From assembly GCA_030065575.1 (NCBI GenBank), contig JASJDZ010000009.1, positions 1 to 64,000 of the forward strand: 64,000 bases of DNA. The letters are read 5' to 3'. Source of the DNA: Acidimicrobiia bacterium (lineage in GTDB: Bacteria; Actinomycetota; Acidimicrobiia; Spongiisociales; UBA5794). Positions 42,396 through 50,274 of the stretch are shown piece by piece. The position numbers and the translations under genes were made by a program. The notes under the pieces were generated by a model that was not told where the DNA came from, ran no database searches, and saw nothing but the letters and a program-made list of their open reading frames with translations. Every line of letters starts with the position of its first letter. Position 1 is the first letter of the stretch.

Positions 42396-44125
42396 AGCCC
42401 CTCAAATGGATCGCTCGATGTTGTATCGACTTCCTCCTTGCGGGTTGCCCAAGGTGGGAAGGGGAACTCGACAACCAGAGGGACAGGCAAGGCGGGTTGA
42501 CTGACCACCATGGTTCCCGGCTTGAGCAGTCGGGCACGCGCCCGGGTTGAAGGCAACATCCAGCCGTATTCGGAGCGCTCGGCCTCGGCGGCATCGAGGC
42601 GGCCCGCCACCCTGATCGCAGCGTTCTCCATCACCTCAGAAGCGACACGCGACGCCGTCTGCTGCGCTCCGACCAGGAGTACGCCCAGTGACCGACCCCG
42701 CTGTGCGATATCGATGAGCATCTCCTTCAAGGGACTGTTGCCTTCACGCGGCGCATACTTGTTGAGCTCATCGAGCACGATCACCGACAGCGGAAGCCGC
42801 TGGCCGGTTTGCTCCTTTTCGGCGAAGGTCTCTGCCAACAGCGCCCCGACGACAAATCGCTGCCCGAGGTCGTGGAGCGACTGGATGGCAACGACGGTCA
42901 CCTGGGCGGCCCGACGATCGATCCTCCGGGTCTCCCCCGCCTGCACCAGGTGCCCCAATCGGTGTGCGGCCGAGTGAAGACGACGCGCAAAAGCGGAAAC
43001 CGTGCCCGCCTGCACGCGGCCGGTCCACCGCTGGTCCGGCTCGCCATCCTCGGGGTCAACAAACTCCTCGATGCCTTCTACAAGGGTGCGCAAGTCGGTA
43101 ATGACCCGCTCTCCGGGATTGGGAACAACACTGGCTCCGGGTCCGTGCCCTTCGATCGGATCGCGGAGAACGATGGCGCCGGGACGTCCGGCAACGTCCA
43201 CGGCGTAGCGCTGCAGTTGGGAACGCACTCGCTCCTCGATGAAGGGGATCTGGTTGCGGCTGTCGGTGGCATCGGTGAACAGGAACCGCAGCAGCCCATC
43301 GTCAACGAACTCGCGCGGTGACCAGGTGAAGGCTGCAACCCCCTCCTGACGGCCGCCGGTGTCGGGAACAACAACATCACCGCTCTGCGGGCGCGGCGGC
43401 GCCCAGAATGACACAGAGGGGAACGGCTCCGGCTCAACCCCCAGCGCGGCCCAACCCTCTGCCGCGACCGAATCGAAGTAGCGATTGTGCTTGTCCAGCC
43501 AGAGCAGATCCTCGCCCTTTACGTTGAACACGAGGATGCGAAGGTTGGCCGCCCCTTCGCCGAGCACATCGGGCCGGGCGGTGAGCAGCCGCAGGAAGAA
43601 GAGCGCAAATGACGTCTTCGTAGCCACACCGGAGATCCCGGAAATGGACATGTGCCCACCCTTACGACCGTCGAAGAAGTCCAGGTCGACGAACACCGGA
43701 TCGCCATCCCTTCCCAATCCAATCGGGAGCGGCCGACCCATTTCATCAACATAGAGCGCTTTCTCACGCTCCCCGTTGCGGGCTCGCTCCACCTGCTCCC
43801 CCGGGTCGGGCGACACCCACAGCTCCGGATCAACACGGGTAATCGCAATCTCCGCGGAGCGGACCTTGGCCCCGGGAAGAGTGCCATCAACTGCGATGCG
43901 ATGGGTGTCGCTCTCGAAGTTGGCCCCCTCATAGACCGCAGCCACCTCAGTGACGATGCCATAGGTCCGAACCTCGCCTTGCTGCGGAACCTGAGTGCGC
44001 ACCACAACCAGGTCGTCCAGCTGGAGGTATTCAGCGTCGTCGAGGACGACCCGAAACTCACGGGTTGACGTGTGCTCCGTGCCGAGAACCCGGCCGACGC
44101 CGTTGTCGCTGTCTTTGCTCGTCAT
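42392..44125 (-). CDS. herA: HerA-like hexameric DNA translocase
   Basis: The 577-residue form has an N-terminal beta-barrel HAS-like domain (VGRVLGTEHTSTREFRVVL), an FtsK/HerA-type RecA core and a C-terminal arginine-rich end. Walker B is clear (LSVIVLDELNKYAP). The P-loop reads SGISGVATKTSF, with the usual GSGKS changed to GVATKTS. Family members pump DNA for NurA. I start at ATG 44125, because the track start at 44227 lies inside nurA. A GGAGGC ribosome site precedes it. Confidence 0.85.
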   Translation of the reverse strand: MTSKDSDNGVGRVLGTEHTSTREFRVVLDDAEYLQLDDLVVVRTQVPQQGEVRTYGIVTEVAAVYEGANFESDTHRIAVDGTLPGAKVRSAEIAITRVDPELWVSPDPGEQVERARNGEREKALYVDEMGRPLPIGLGRDGDPVFVDLDFFDGRKGGHMSISGISGVATKTSFALFFLRLLTARPDVLGEGAANLRILVFNVKGEDLLWLDKHNRYFDSVAAEGWAALGVEPEPFPSVSFWAPPRPQSGDVVVPDTGGRQEGVAAFTWSPREFVDDGLLRFLFTDATDSRNQIPFIEERVRSQLQRYAVDVAGRPGAIVLRDPIEGHGPGASVVPNPGERVITDLRTLVEGIEEFVDPEDGEPDQRWTGRVQAGTVSAFARRLHSAAHRLGHLVQAGETRRIDRRAAQVTVVAIQSLHDLGQRFVVGALLAETFAEKEQTGQRLPLSVIVLDELNKYAPREGNSPLKEMLIDIAQRGRSLGVLLVGAQQTASRVASEVMENAAIRVAGRLDAAEAERSEYGWMLPSTRARARLLKPGTMVVSQPALPVPLVVEFPFPPWATRKEEVDTTSSDPFEGL

Positions 44126-44126
44126 C

Positions 44127-45074
44127 TCATGCCTCCACGCCGGCGCCCGCCACGGCGGACCGTAGCGCACGGTACACAAATGCCGGGTCACCGAGCATCC
44201 GGCGCAATTCCCTCTCCAAGGCGGCAATCGGCACCAGGTTCTGCGGAGCCCGCGGATCGATGTGCGGAGCGGAACCGACCAGGGGAAGCAGCGCGGCGGT
44301 TCGGTTGGCTATCGACACCGCTGTGGCCGTCGGCAGCGCGCTCGACACCTCGCACCGCACAACCCCGGTCCAGGAGTGACCCCCGGGCAGATCGGCGAGC
44401 CGTTGATACCAGGAGTAGCGCTCGTATTGACCCCCACGACCGATCACGAAGAGCGGCGTTCGCTGGCCGGCTCGAACCCGGCCGATGACCGGAGCTTGCT
44501 GTGGGGAGAGGTACGGAGCCCGATGGCTCTTGATGTAGCCGACCTTCTCGGTGGCAGACAGATCGTTGATCGGCCCGTCAGCAACAACAAACAGCCCACT
44601 CTGGGCCAGTCCCTCGGACAGGGCAGCCTCCGCTTTGCGCATTGCCCCGTGGAACCTCTTGATCAACGCACCGGGATCGGAGTCAGGTACGGATTCTGAA
44701 CGGTAGATGATCCCGCTGCTATCAGGAATGGGCGCCCCCTGCCCGTTACCGAAAACCGCGAGTCGCTCGACTCGCAGGTCGCGGTAGTCGGAACGACCGC
44801 CTGCCCTGTCCCAGACGACCGCGCCGACGCCGTAGCTACCGCAGATTCCGAAGGTTGGGCCCTGGGGATCGTCGAGGGTCACTCGGGCGTCAATCCGCCG
44901 CACCCCGTCGACAAAAGCAACCACCCCCACGCCATCGTCGACGCCCGGAAGCGGGGCCCACGGCCCATCCACTTCTACCGTCTCATCGACCTTCTCCGGA
45001 TCGGCGAGGGCGTCGTCAGTCTCGAACGGGCTTCCGTACTCCGGAGCCCAGCCTTCTACGAACAGTTGACCCAT
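44127..45074 (-). CDS. nurA: NurA-family nuclease
   Basis: The 315-residue protein has the RNase-H-like NurA fold: the catalytic Asp in VAFVDGVRRIDARV, a second in LFVVADGPIND, and the C-terminal HIDPRAPQNLVPI motif. NurA is a 5'-3' nuclease working with HerA. It is followed by herA one base after its stop, and then by sbcD and sbcC. The ATG at 45074 is chosen over GTG 45104, whose extension is poorly conserved in type. It is divergent from the MFS transporter. Confidence 0.82.
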   Translation of the reverse strand: MGQLFVEGWAPEYGSPFETDDALADPEKVDETVEVDGPWAPLPGVDDGVGVVAFVDGVRRIDARVTLDDPQGPTFGICGSYGVGAVVWDRAGGRSDYRDLRVERLAVFGNGQGAPIPDSSGIIYRSESVPDSDPGALIKRFHGAMRKAEAALSEGLAQSGLFVVADGPINDLSATEKVGYIKSHRAPYLSPQQAPVIGRVRAGQRTPLFVIGRGGQYERYSWYQRLADLPGGHSWTGVVRCEVSSALPTATAVSIANRTAALLPLVGSAPHIDPRAPQNLVPIAALERELRRMLGDPAFVYRALRSAVAGAGVEA

Positions 45075-45142
45075 CGCGGCGATGGTAACTGTCACCCCCG
45101 ACACAAACCTGGATTGCGCAGAGCCGTCGGCGAGGAGCCAGA

Positions 45143-46600
45143 ATGGCGCACATGGCTGCCCCGATCGACATCGATTACACGCGCAAGTGGCACGTGATGA
45201 TCGCCACCGGCTCCGGGATCTTCCTGGGCACGATTGACTCGAGCATCGTGAACGTGGCCCTGCCGACGATGGCAGATGACCTGGGAACGTCGTTCGCAGC
45301 GGTGCAATGGGTAGTGGTGGCCTACATACTGACGCTGGCCACGCTCACCCTTGGTGTCGGCCGACTCGGTGACATGCTGGGCAAGAAGCCCATCTACACG
45401 ACCGGCTTTGCTGTGTTCACGTTCGGTTCCGTGCTGTGCGGATTTGCCCCCTCGATCGGATGGCTGGTCGTGTTTCGGGTTGCGCAAGCTATCGGCGCTT
45501 CGATGCTGTTTGCCCTCGGGATGGCGATCATCACCCAGGCGTTCCCCGCGAGCGAACGCGGCAAGGCGCTCGGGATCTCCGGCGCCCTCGTATCTGTCGG
45601 AATTGCAATCGGACCGACGCTCGGCGGCTTCATCGTCGACCAATGGTCGTGGCGCTGGATCTTCTTCGTGAACCTTCCGATCGGCATCTTCGGGACACTG
45701 GCGGCGCATCGCTTCGTGCCCGACGTTCCTCCCCCCGGCGGGCAGCGTTTCGACTATCTCGGAGCAGCCGTCTTCTTCTCCGGCCTCCTATCGTTCATGC
45801 TCGGTCTCTCCCTGGCCCAGAGCCGGGGGTTCGCATCGATGCCGGTGCTCTCGCTGCTGGCAATCGGCTTGCTGGCCTTGCTCGGGTTTGTCGCAATCGA
45901 ACGCAGCGTCTCTCAGCCTATGTTGGACCTGACCCTCTTCCGCAATCGACTGCTGACCATCAATCTGGTCACAGGGTGGATGACCTTCCTTGCGATTTCC
46001 GGGGTCTTCATACTCGTGCCGTTCTACCTGGAGAACACTCTCGGCGCGTCACCCCGTCAGGTGGGCCTGGTGATCGCGCCGGCACCCGTACTCCTCGGGC
46101 TGTCTGCACCGGTAAGTGGTTCGATATCGGATCGAATAGGGCCGCGCCGTGTCCTCGTGCTCGGGCTGGTCGTCCTGGTTGCCGCGTACGCAACGATGCA
46201 GCTGCTCCGCGATGACTCACCGCTGTGGATGATCATGATCTTCATGGCCCTGGGCGGGCTCGGAATGGGGATATTCCAGTCCCCCAACAACAGTGCCGTG
46301 ATGGGATCGGCCCGGGCAGAACGGCTCGGGGTGACGTCCGCCATGCTGGGCATCACCAGGAACACCGGCCAGTTGAGCGGAGTAGCCGTCCTCGGTGCGA
46401 TCTGGGCGCTGCGGGTCTCGCATCACACCGGCATGACCATTGACGTACAGGAGGCCCCTGGTTTCGCTCAGGCCGCTGCGCTAAGAGATGTCGGGGCGAT
46501 CCTCACGGTGTTGATGCTCATCGCCGTGGCGATGTCGCTGTGGGGCCTGACCGAGGAAAGGCGCAGAAGCAGAACCTCGGAAGCGCCGGGCGATCAGTAG
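45143..46600 (+). CDS. MFS drug exporter, DHA2/EmrB-QacA family
   Basis: The 485-residue protein has 14 predicted membrane segments. It carries the family motifs LDxxIVNVALP (TIDSSIVNVALPTMADDLG), GRLGDMLGKKPIY (motif A) and the helix-5 antiporter motif region GIAIGPTLGGFI. It likely exports hydrophobic compounds by proton antiport. Substrates cannot be read from sequence. It is transcribed away from nurA, and its last seven bases overlap the nucleoside hydrolase gene. Confidence 0.9.
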   Translation: MAHMAAPIDIDYTRKWHVMIATGSGIFLGTIDSSIVNVALPTMADDLGTSFAAVQWVVVAYILTLATLTLGVGRLGDMLGKKPIYTTGFAVFTFGSVLCGFAPSIGWLVVFRVAQAIGASMLFALGMAIITQAFPASERGKALGISGALVSVGIAIGPTLGGFIVDQWSWRWIFFVNLPIGIFGTLAAHRFVPDVPPPGGQRFDYLGAAVFFSGLLSFMLGLSLAQSRGFASMPVLSLLAIGLLALLGFVAIERSVSQPMLDLTLFRNRLLTINLVTGWMTFLAISGVFILVPFYLENTLGASPRQVGLVIAPAPVLLGLSAPVSGSISDRIGPRRVLVLGLVVLVAAYATMQLLRDDSPLWMIMIFMALGGLGMGIFQSPNNSAVMGSARAERLGVTSAMLGITRNTGQLSGVAVLGAIWALRVSHHTGMTIDVQEAPGFAQAAALRDVGAILTVLMLIAVAMSLWGLTEERRRSRTSEAPGDQ

Positions 46601-47523
46601 CGGCTGAGTCGGTCAACCAGGAGCGTGTAGAACCGATCGGAATCGAGGCTGAGCGCCACCTGGGCATTGGGTGGCTCACGGTGCCAGTCTGCGGTTGTTT
46701 GGCCATGAGTCGCCCCGGAATCTGTCACCACTGTCACCCGACCGGACCGTAGCGTGAAGATGCCCGGCTCGATCAGGTAGGCAATGACGGTGGGGTCGTG
46801 TAGCGGGAATCCTTCGAAACCGTAGAGAGCGATGTCGAATCTCTCGACAAAGTCGAGCATGGCGCCGACCGCGTTCCCAACCGGCTCTCCCAAGGCACGG
46901 AATGCGGCAACACGATCGGGCGTTGCCTGGGCCTGGTGGGTCACATCGAGCGGCATGATCGTGATAGGAACGCCGCTCTCCAGCACTACATGGGCGGCAT
47001 GCGGATCAACGTAGATATTGAACTCGGCGGTCGTCGTGATGTTGCCACCGGCGTGGAAACTCCCCCCCATGATCACAAACTCGGCAATGCTCGCTGCAAT
47101 GTCGGGAGCCTTGACCAGCGCCATACCCATGTTGGTCATGGGGCCGATCAGGCAAACCGTGATCGAGCGGGGTGAGGCAGCTCGCAGTGTGTCGACGAGG
47201 TAGTCCACGGCATGTTCGGACTCGACACCGTGCGTGGGCTCGGGCAGGTCCGGGCCGTCCAGTCCGCTCTCTCCGTGCACGTACTCGGCCGTGACCAGGT
47301 CGTTCACCATGGGGCGGGCGCAACCCTCGTATATCGGAATCTCGTGACGGCCGACCAGCTCGCGGAGCCGCAGCGCGTTGTACGTGATCTTGTCGAGTTG
47401 CGCGTTGCCGGCAACGGTGGTCACCCCGATGACCTCCACGTCATCGGTCGATGCCATAGCCATCAGCAAGGCGAAAGCATCATCGTGACCCGGGTCGGTA
47501 TCGATGATTATCGGCTTCGTCAC
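46594..47523 (-). CDS. Inosine/uridine-preferring nucleoside hydrolase
   Basis: The enzyme splits ribonucleosides to base and ribose. The 309 residues start with the calcium-binding signature IIIDTDPGHDDAFAL and keep VIMGGSFHAGGNITTTAEFNIYVDP and PLHDPTVIAYLI (active-site His, Asp). I use GTG 47523, which overlaps the SCO1 stop (GTGA). The track start adds two codons. It ends a run of minus-strand genes with the SCO1 cluster. Confidence 0.92.
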   Translation of the reverse strand: MTKPIIIDTDPGHDDAFALLMAMASTDDVEVIGVTTVAGNAQLDKITYNALRLRELVGRHEIPIYEGCARPMVNDLVTAEYVHGESGLDGPDLPEPTHGVESEHAVDYLVDTLRAASPRSITVCLIGPMTNMGMALVKAPDIAASIAEFVIMGGSFHAGGNITTTAEFNIYVDPHAAHVVLESGVPITIMPLDVTHQAQATPDRVAAFRALGEPVGNAVGAMLDFVERFDIALYGFEGFPLHDPTVIAYLIEPGIFTLRSGRVTVVTDSGATHGQTTADWHREPPNAQVALSLDSDRFYTLLVDRLSRY

Positions 47524-48116
47524 AACCACTCCTCCACATCGGCTGCGATGTCCTCACCAGGCGTGCCGAACCCGAACGATTCGACAAGCCTTCCTTCGGC
47601 GTCGATCAGGTAAGTGCCGGCCCAGTGATCCACCAGGTAGCCGGTGGCCGCAGTGCCTTCGTGGGCCTGATAGAAGACGCCGTAGTCAGCTGCCACGGTA
47701 GCTATTTGGTCATCAGTACCGGTGAACCCGACAAAGGAAGGGTCGAAGTAGTCCATGTACGAGCCCAGTGCCTCGGGAGTGTCGCGGGCGGGATCGACCG
47801 AGATCATCATCACCTGGACGCGATCGCGGTCGCCCGGATCTAGAGCCGCCACTGCGGTGGCAAGCTCAGCCAGCGAGGCAGGGCAGATGTCGGGACAGAA
47901 CGTGTACCCGAAGTAGAGGAGCACCACCTTGCCCCGATAATCCGACAGGGACCCAGCCTCCCCCGAGTCGTCGGTCAGGGAGAACGCCGGCGCCGCTCCC
48001 GGGTTGGAGTAAACCGTCCCGGCGAACGTATGCGGCTCTCCGCGTAGCGATAGGAACACGAAGGCGACAAGAACGCCGGCCACAGCGGAAGCAAGTATCA
48101 GGGCAGATCGTCGCAT
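47520..48116 (-). CDS. SCO1/SenC copper chaperone (copy 1)
   Basis: SCO1 proteins deliver copper to the CuA centre of cytochrome oxidase and have a thioredoxin fold. The 198-residue protein has an N-terminal membrane anchor, the CPDIC copper motif in YFGYTFCPDICPASL, and the distal His in YLVDHWAGTYLID. All three copper ligands are present. It is the last of three tandem SCO genes, upstream of the nucleoside hydrolase. Confidence 0.92.
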   Translation of the reverse strand: MRRSALILASAVAGVLVAFVFLSLRGEPHTFAGTVYSNPGAAPAFSLTDDSGEAGSLSDYRGKVVLLYFGYTFCPDICPASLAELATAVAALDPGDRDRVQVMMISVDPARDTPEALGSYMDYFDPSFVGFTGTDDQIATVAADYGVFYQAHEGTAATGYLVDHWAGTYLIDAEGRLVESFGFGTPGEDIAADVEEWL

Positions 48117-48122
48117 CACGCC

Positions 48123-48728
48123 CTATCCAATGAAGTAGTCGATGTCGGCGGCGATCTGCTCTGCCGATCCTTCGAATGGGAGGACCAGCTTCAGATAGCC
48201 TTCGCGGTCCACCAGGATCACAGTGGAGGTGTGATCGATCGTGTAGCCCGTACCGACCGACCCCTCGGCGCGCTCGTAAACGACCCCGTAGAGAGTCGCC
48301 ACCCGATTCACCGTCGCCTCATCACCGGTCACCCCGATGAAATCGGGATGGAAGTGAGTGACGTAGTCCTTCAGCAGCTCGGGAGTGTCCCGATCCGGAT
48401 CGACCGAAACCATCATCACCTGGACGTCTTCGGCTCTGTCCCCGAGCAGGGCAAGAGACTTCGCGAGCTTGTTCAGCGTCGCCGGGCAAACGTCGGGACA
48501 GAACGTGTAGCCGAAGTAGACCACAACCACCTTGCCTTCGAAGTCCGTCATTCGGACCGTGCCATCTGCAGACACCAGCTCGAGCCGCGGAGCCTTCTGC
48601 GTGGACTGGATGACGGCCCCACCGAAGATGTGGGGACGGAAACGGGGTAGCACGAAGTACCAGGCGATCAACACCCCGATGACCGCTACTGCTACGCCGA
48701 TGGCGACACGCTTGCCGACGATGCTCAT
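48123..48728 (-). CDS. SCO1/SenC copper chaperone (copy 2)
   Basis: The 201-residue protein has a signal anchor near residues 8-28, CPDVC in YFGYTFCPDVCPATL, and the copper His in YTIDHTSTVILVD. It is therefore a full-ligand SCO. It is closely related to copy 1, consistent with tandem duplication. The ATG at 48728 overlaps the stop of copy 3 (ATGA). The track start at 48737 is less likely. Confidence 0.92.
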   Translation of the reverse strand: MSIVGKRVAIGVAVAVIGVLIAWYFVLPRFRPHIFGGAVIQSTQKAPRLELVSADGTVRMTDFEGKVVVVYFGYTFCPDVCPATLNKLAKSLALLGDRAEDVQVMMVSVDPDRDTPELLKDYVTHFHPDFIGVTGDEATVNRVATLYGVVYERAEGSVGTGYTIDHTSTVILVDREGYLKLVLPFEGSAEQIAADIDYFIG

Positions 48729-49393
48729 GGGTAGCACAGGAAGAAGTGGGCGGCCTCGTACGCCAGCGACGCAGCGCCGTGCGAGTTTCTGATCTCCTCG
48801 CCGAGGATGTCGAGGTGATGAACGATCTTGTCGGAATCGGACGCGCTGGTCTGGTAGCGGTATTCGCCCCGGATCACCCCCCAGCCGTCGACGAGGATGA
48901 ATACGGGGTCAAAGGTGAAGGTTCCATCGTCCCTTTTCTCGTAGTACGCCTCGAATCCCGCCTTGACGACGTTCTGAAGATGAACGGGATCGCCGGTGGC
49001 GAAACTCCACAGCTCCGGATCTGCTCCAAGGCCGGCGGCGTATTCGGCGAGGACCGGTGGGGTATCGGTGTCGGAGTCAAACGAAACGGTGACAAAACGA
49101 ACATCGGTGTCACCAACGTCGACCTCGTCGAGGCGGCCCTGGATCTCCCGCATCGTGTCGTTCATCGAGGCGCACGCGTCGCCGCATCCGCTATACCCGA
49201 AGTTGTAGACGACGATGTCGCCGCGGACGTCCTCAGAGGTGATTGTCTCGGCTGCCTGGTTTATGAGGAGGTAGCCGGGGGCAAGCCGTATCCGGGGCAA
49301 CACCTGAATCGGCTCGAAGACGGCAAAGCCGATTGCGGCCAAGATGATCAGCGCCACCGGGATCACCGATCTGAGGATGATTTTGCGACGCAC
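48725..49393 (-). CDS. Divergent SCO1-like protein (copy 3) lacking the copper His
   Basis: The 222-residue protein has one N-terminal membrane helix and a thioredoxin-like domain with CGDAC in NFGYSGCGDACASM. The distal position, HxxxILVD in the other copies, reads FDPVFILVDGWG, so the third copper ligand is missing. It may act as a thiol reductase or a partial copper carrier. It leads the three-gene SCO operon, starting with GTG, and is divergent from a lipoprotein gene. Confidence 0.8.
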   Translation of the reverse strand: MRRKIILRSVIPVALIILAAIGFAVFEPIQVLPRIRLAPGYLLINQAAETITSEDVRGDIVVYNFGYSGCGDACASMNDTMREIQGRLDEVDVGDTDVRFVTVSFDSDTDTPPVLAEYAAGLGADPELWSFATGDPVHLQNVVKAGFEAYYEKRDDGTFTFDPVFILVDGWGVIRGEYRYQTSASDSDKIVHHLDILGEEIRNSHGAASLAYEAAHFFLCYP

Positions 49394-49466
49394 TCGAGTC
49401 CTCCGTCACGGAACCCGAACTGCGGGTCACCGATATACTCCCGCAACGCAGCGCCCCAGGACCGTG

Positions 49467-49901
49467 ATGGCCATCGGACACCACTCTCGCAGTTTCGCCC
49501 GCTCACTTCGGGTACGCATTACGTTAGCCCTGATCGTTGTATTTGCGACCGCTGCCTGTGCGTTCCCTGAAGAGGGCTTCGATGGCGATCTCGAAGGCGA
49601 CTACTACATCAACGGTGTGGACCAGAAGGGCAACGAGTACGGCGGATCCCTCACCATCGTCGCCACCGACGAGCCCGACGTCTATGACATGCAGTGGATC
49701 ATCACCGGGAGCATCCAGTCCGGTGTCGGAACCGTCACCGATGACCTGCTCGTCGTTGAATGGGGAGCCCTGGAGGGATTCGACACGTCATCTCGCGGCA
49801 CTGCCACCTACGAGATAACACCCGAGGGACAGCTCATCGGCGAGCGAACCGTCGCCGGTGAGGATGGAATCGGCAGCGAGGAAGCCTTCCCGATCCGCTA
49901 G
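49467..49901 (+). CDS. Small secreted lipoprotein, function unknown
   Basis: The 144-residue protein has a basic start (HHSRSFARSLRVR), a hydrophobic stretch and lipobox TAAC. The mature part is an acidic beta-rich domain of about 110 residues (GDYYINGVDQKGNEYGGSL), similar in style to small bacterial lipocalin-like sheets. TATACT at about 49434 is a plausible -10. It lies between the SCO genes and the cytochrome operon on the opposite strand, and its stop shares CTAG with the cytochrome c stop. Confidence 0.7.
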   Translation: MAIGHHSRSFARSLRVRITLALIVVFATAACAFPEEGFDGDLEGDYYINGVDQKGNEYGGSLTIVATDEPDVYDMQWIITGSIQSGVGTVTDDLLVVEWGALEGFDTSSRGTATYEITPEGQLIGERTVAGEDGIGSEEAFPIR

Positions 49902-50272
49902 CCGCTCAGAAAGACCACGAGGCTCTCGATCTGCTCTGTGCTCAGCAGATCATCCCATCCGCCCGGCATTTGGCCGGCAACGAATCCCTCCCCGATGTAG
50001 GCATCTGGTTCGAGAATCGATTGGCGCAGGTACTCCTCGGCAGTTACACCGGGGATCGGAGACCGGGCTTCAGCGAGCGACGGCCCGACCAGGGTGACGC
50101 CCGGCTCGAGGGAGTGACACGTCACACAACCGGGGTTGGCTCCGATGACGCGCTCGGCAAACAGTTCCGCCCCCAGAGTCTCTACGCCGCGAGTGGTTGC
50201 CGGGGCTTCGTCTGCAGTTCCACCGCAGGAAGCAGCGAGCAGAACCACCGCCAACAGATACGCCCTAGCCAT
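49898..50272 (-). CDS. Membrane-anchored monoheme cytochrome c
   Basis: The 124-residue lipoprotein has a signal ending in AASC and one heme motif CVTCH with a distal Met probably in AGQMPGGW. It is strikingly similar to the C-terminal cytochrome c domain of the preceding fusion protein (CHSLEPG, LVGPS, TAEEYLRxSI, AGQM), so the two arose by duplication. It starts three bases after the fusion gene's stop. The track ORF to 51292 is a shadow upstream of 50272. It probably carries electrons to the oxidase. Confidence 0.88.
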   Translation of the reverse strand: MARAYLLAVVLLAASCGGTADEAPATTRGVETLGAELFAERVIGANPGCVTCHSLEPGVTLVGPSLAEARSPIPGVTAEEYLRQSILEPDAYIGEGFVAGQMPGGWDDLLSTEQIESLVVFLSG

Positions 50273-50274
50273 TG

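Noticed and set aside
42392-45074. HerA-NurA as part of a phage-defence island
   Set aside because: The partners are sbcD and sbcC in a housekeeping context. No SIR2, DUF4297, restriction or toxin genes are adjacent.
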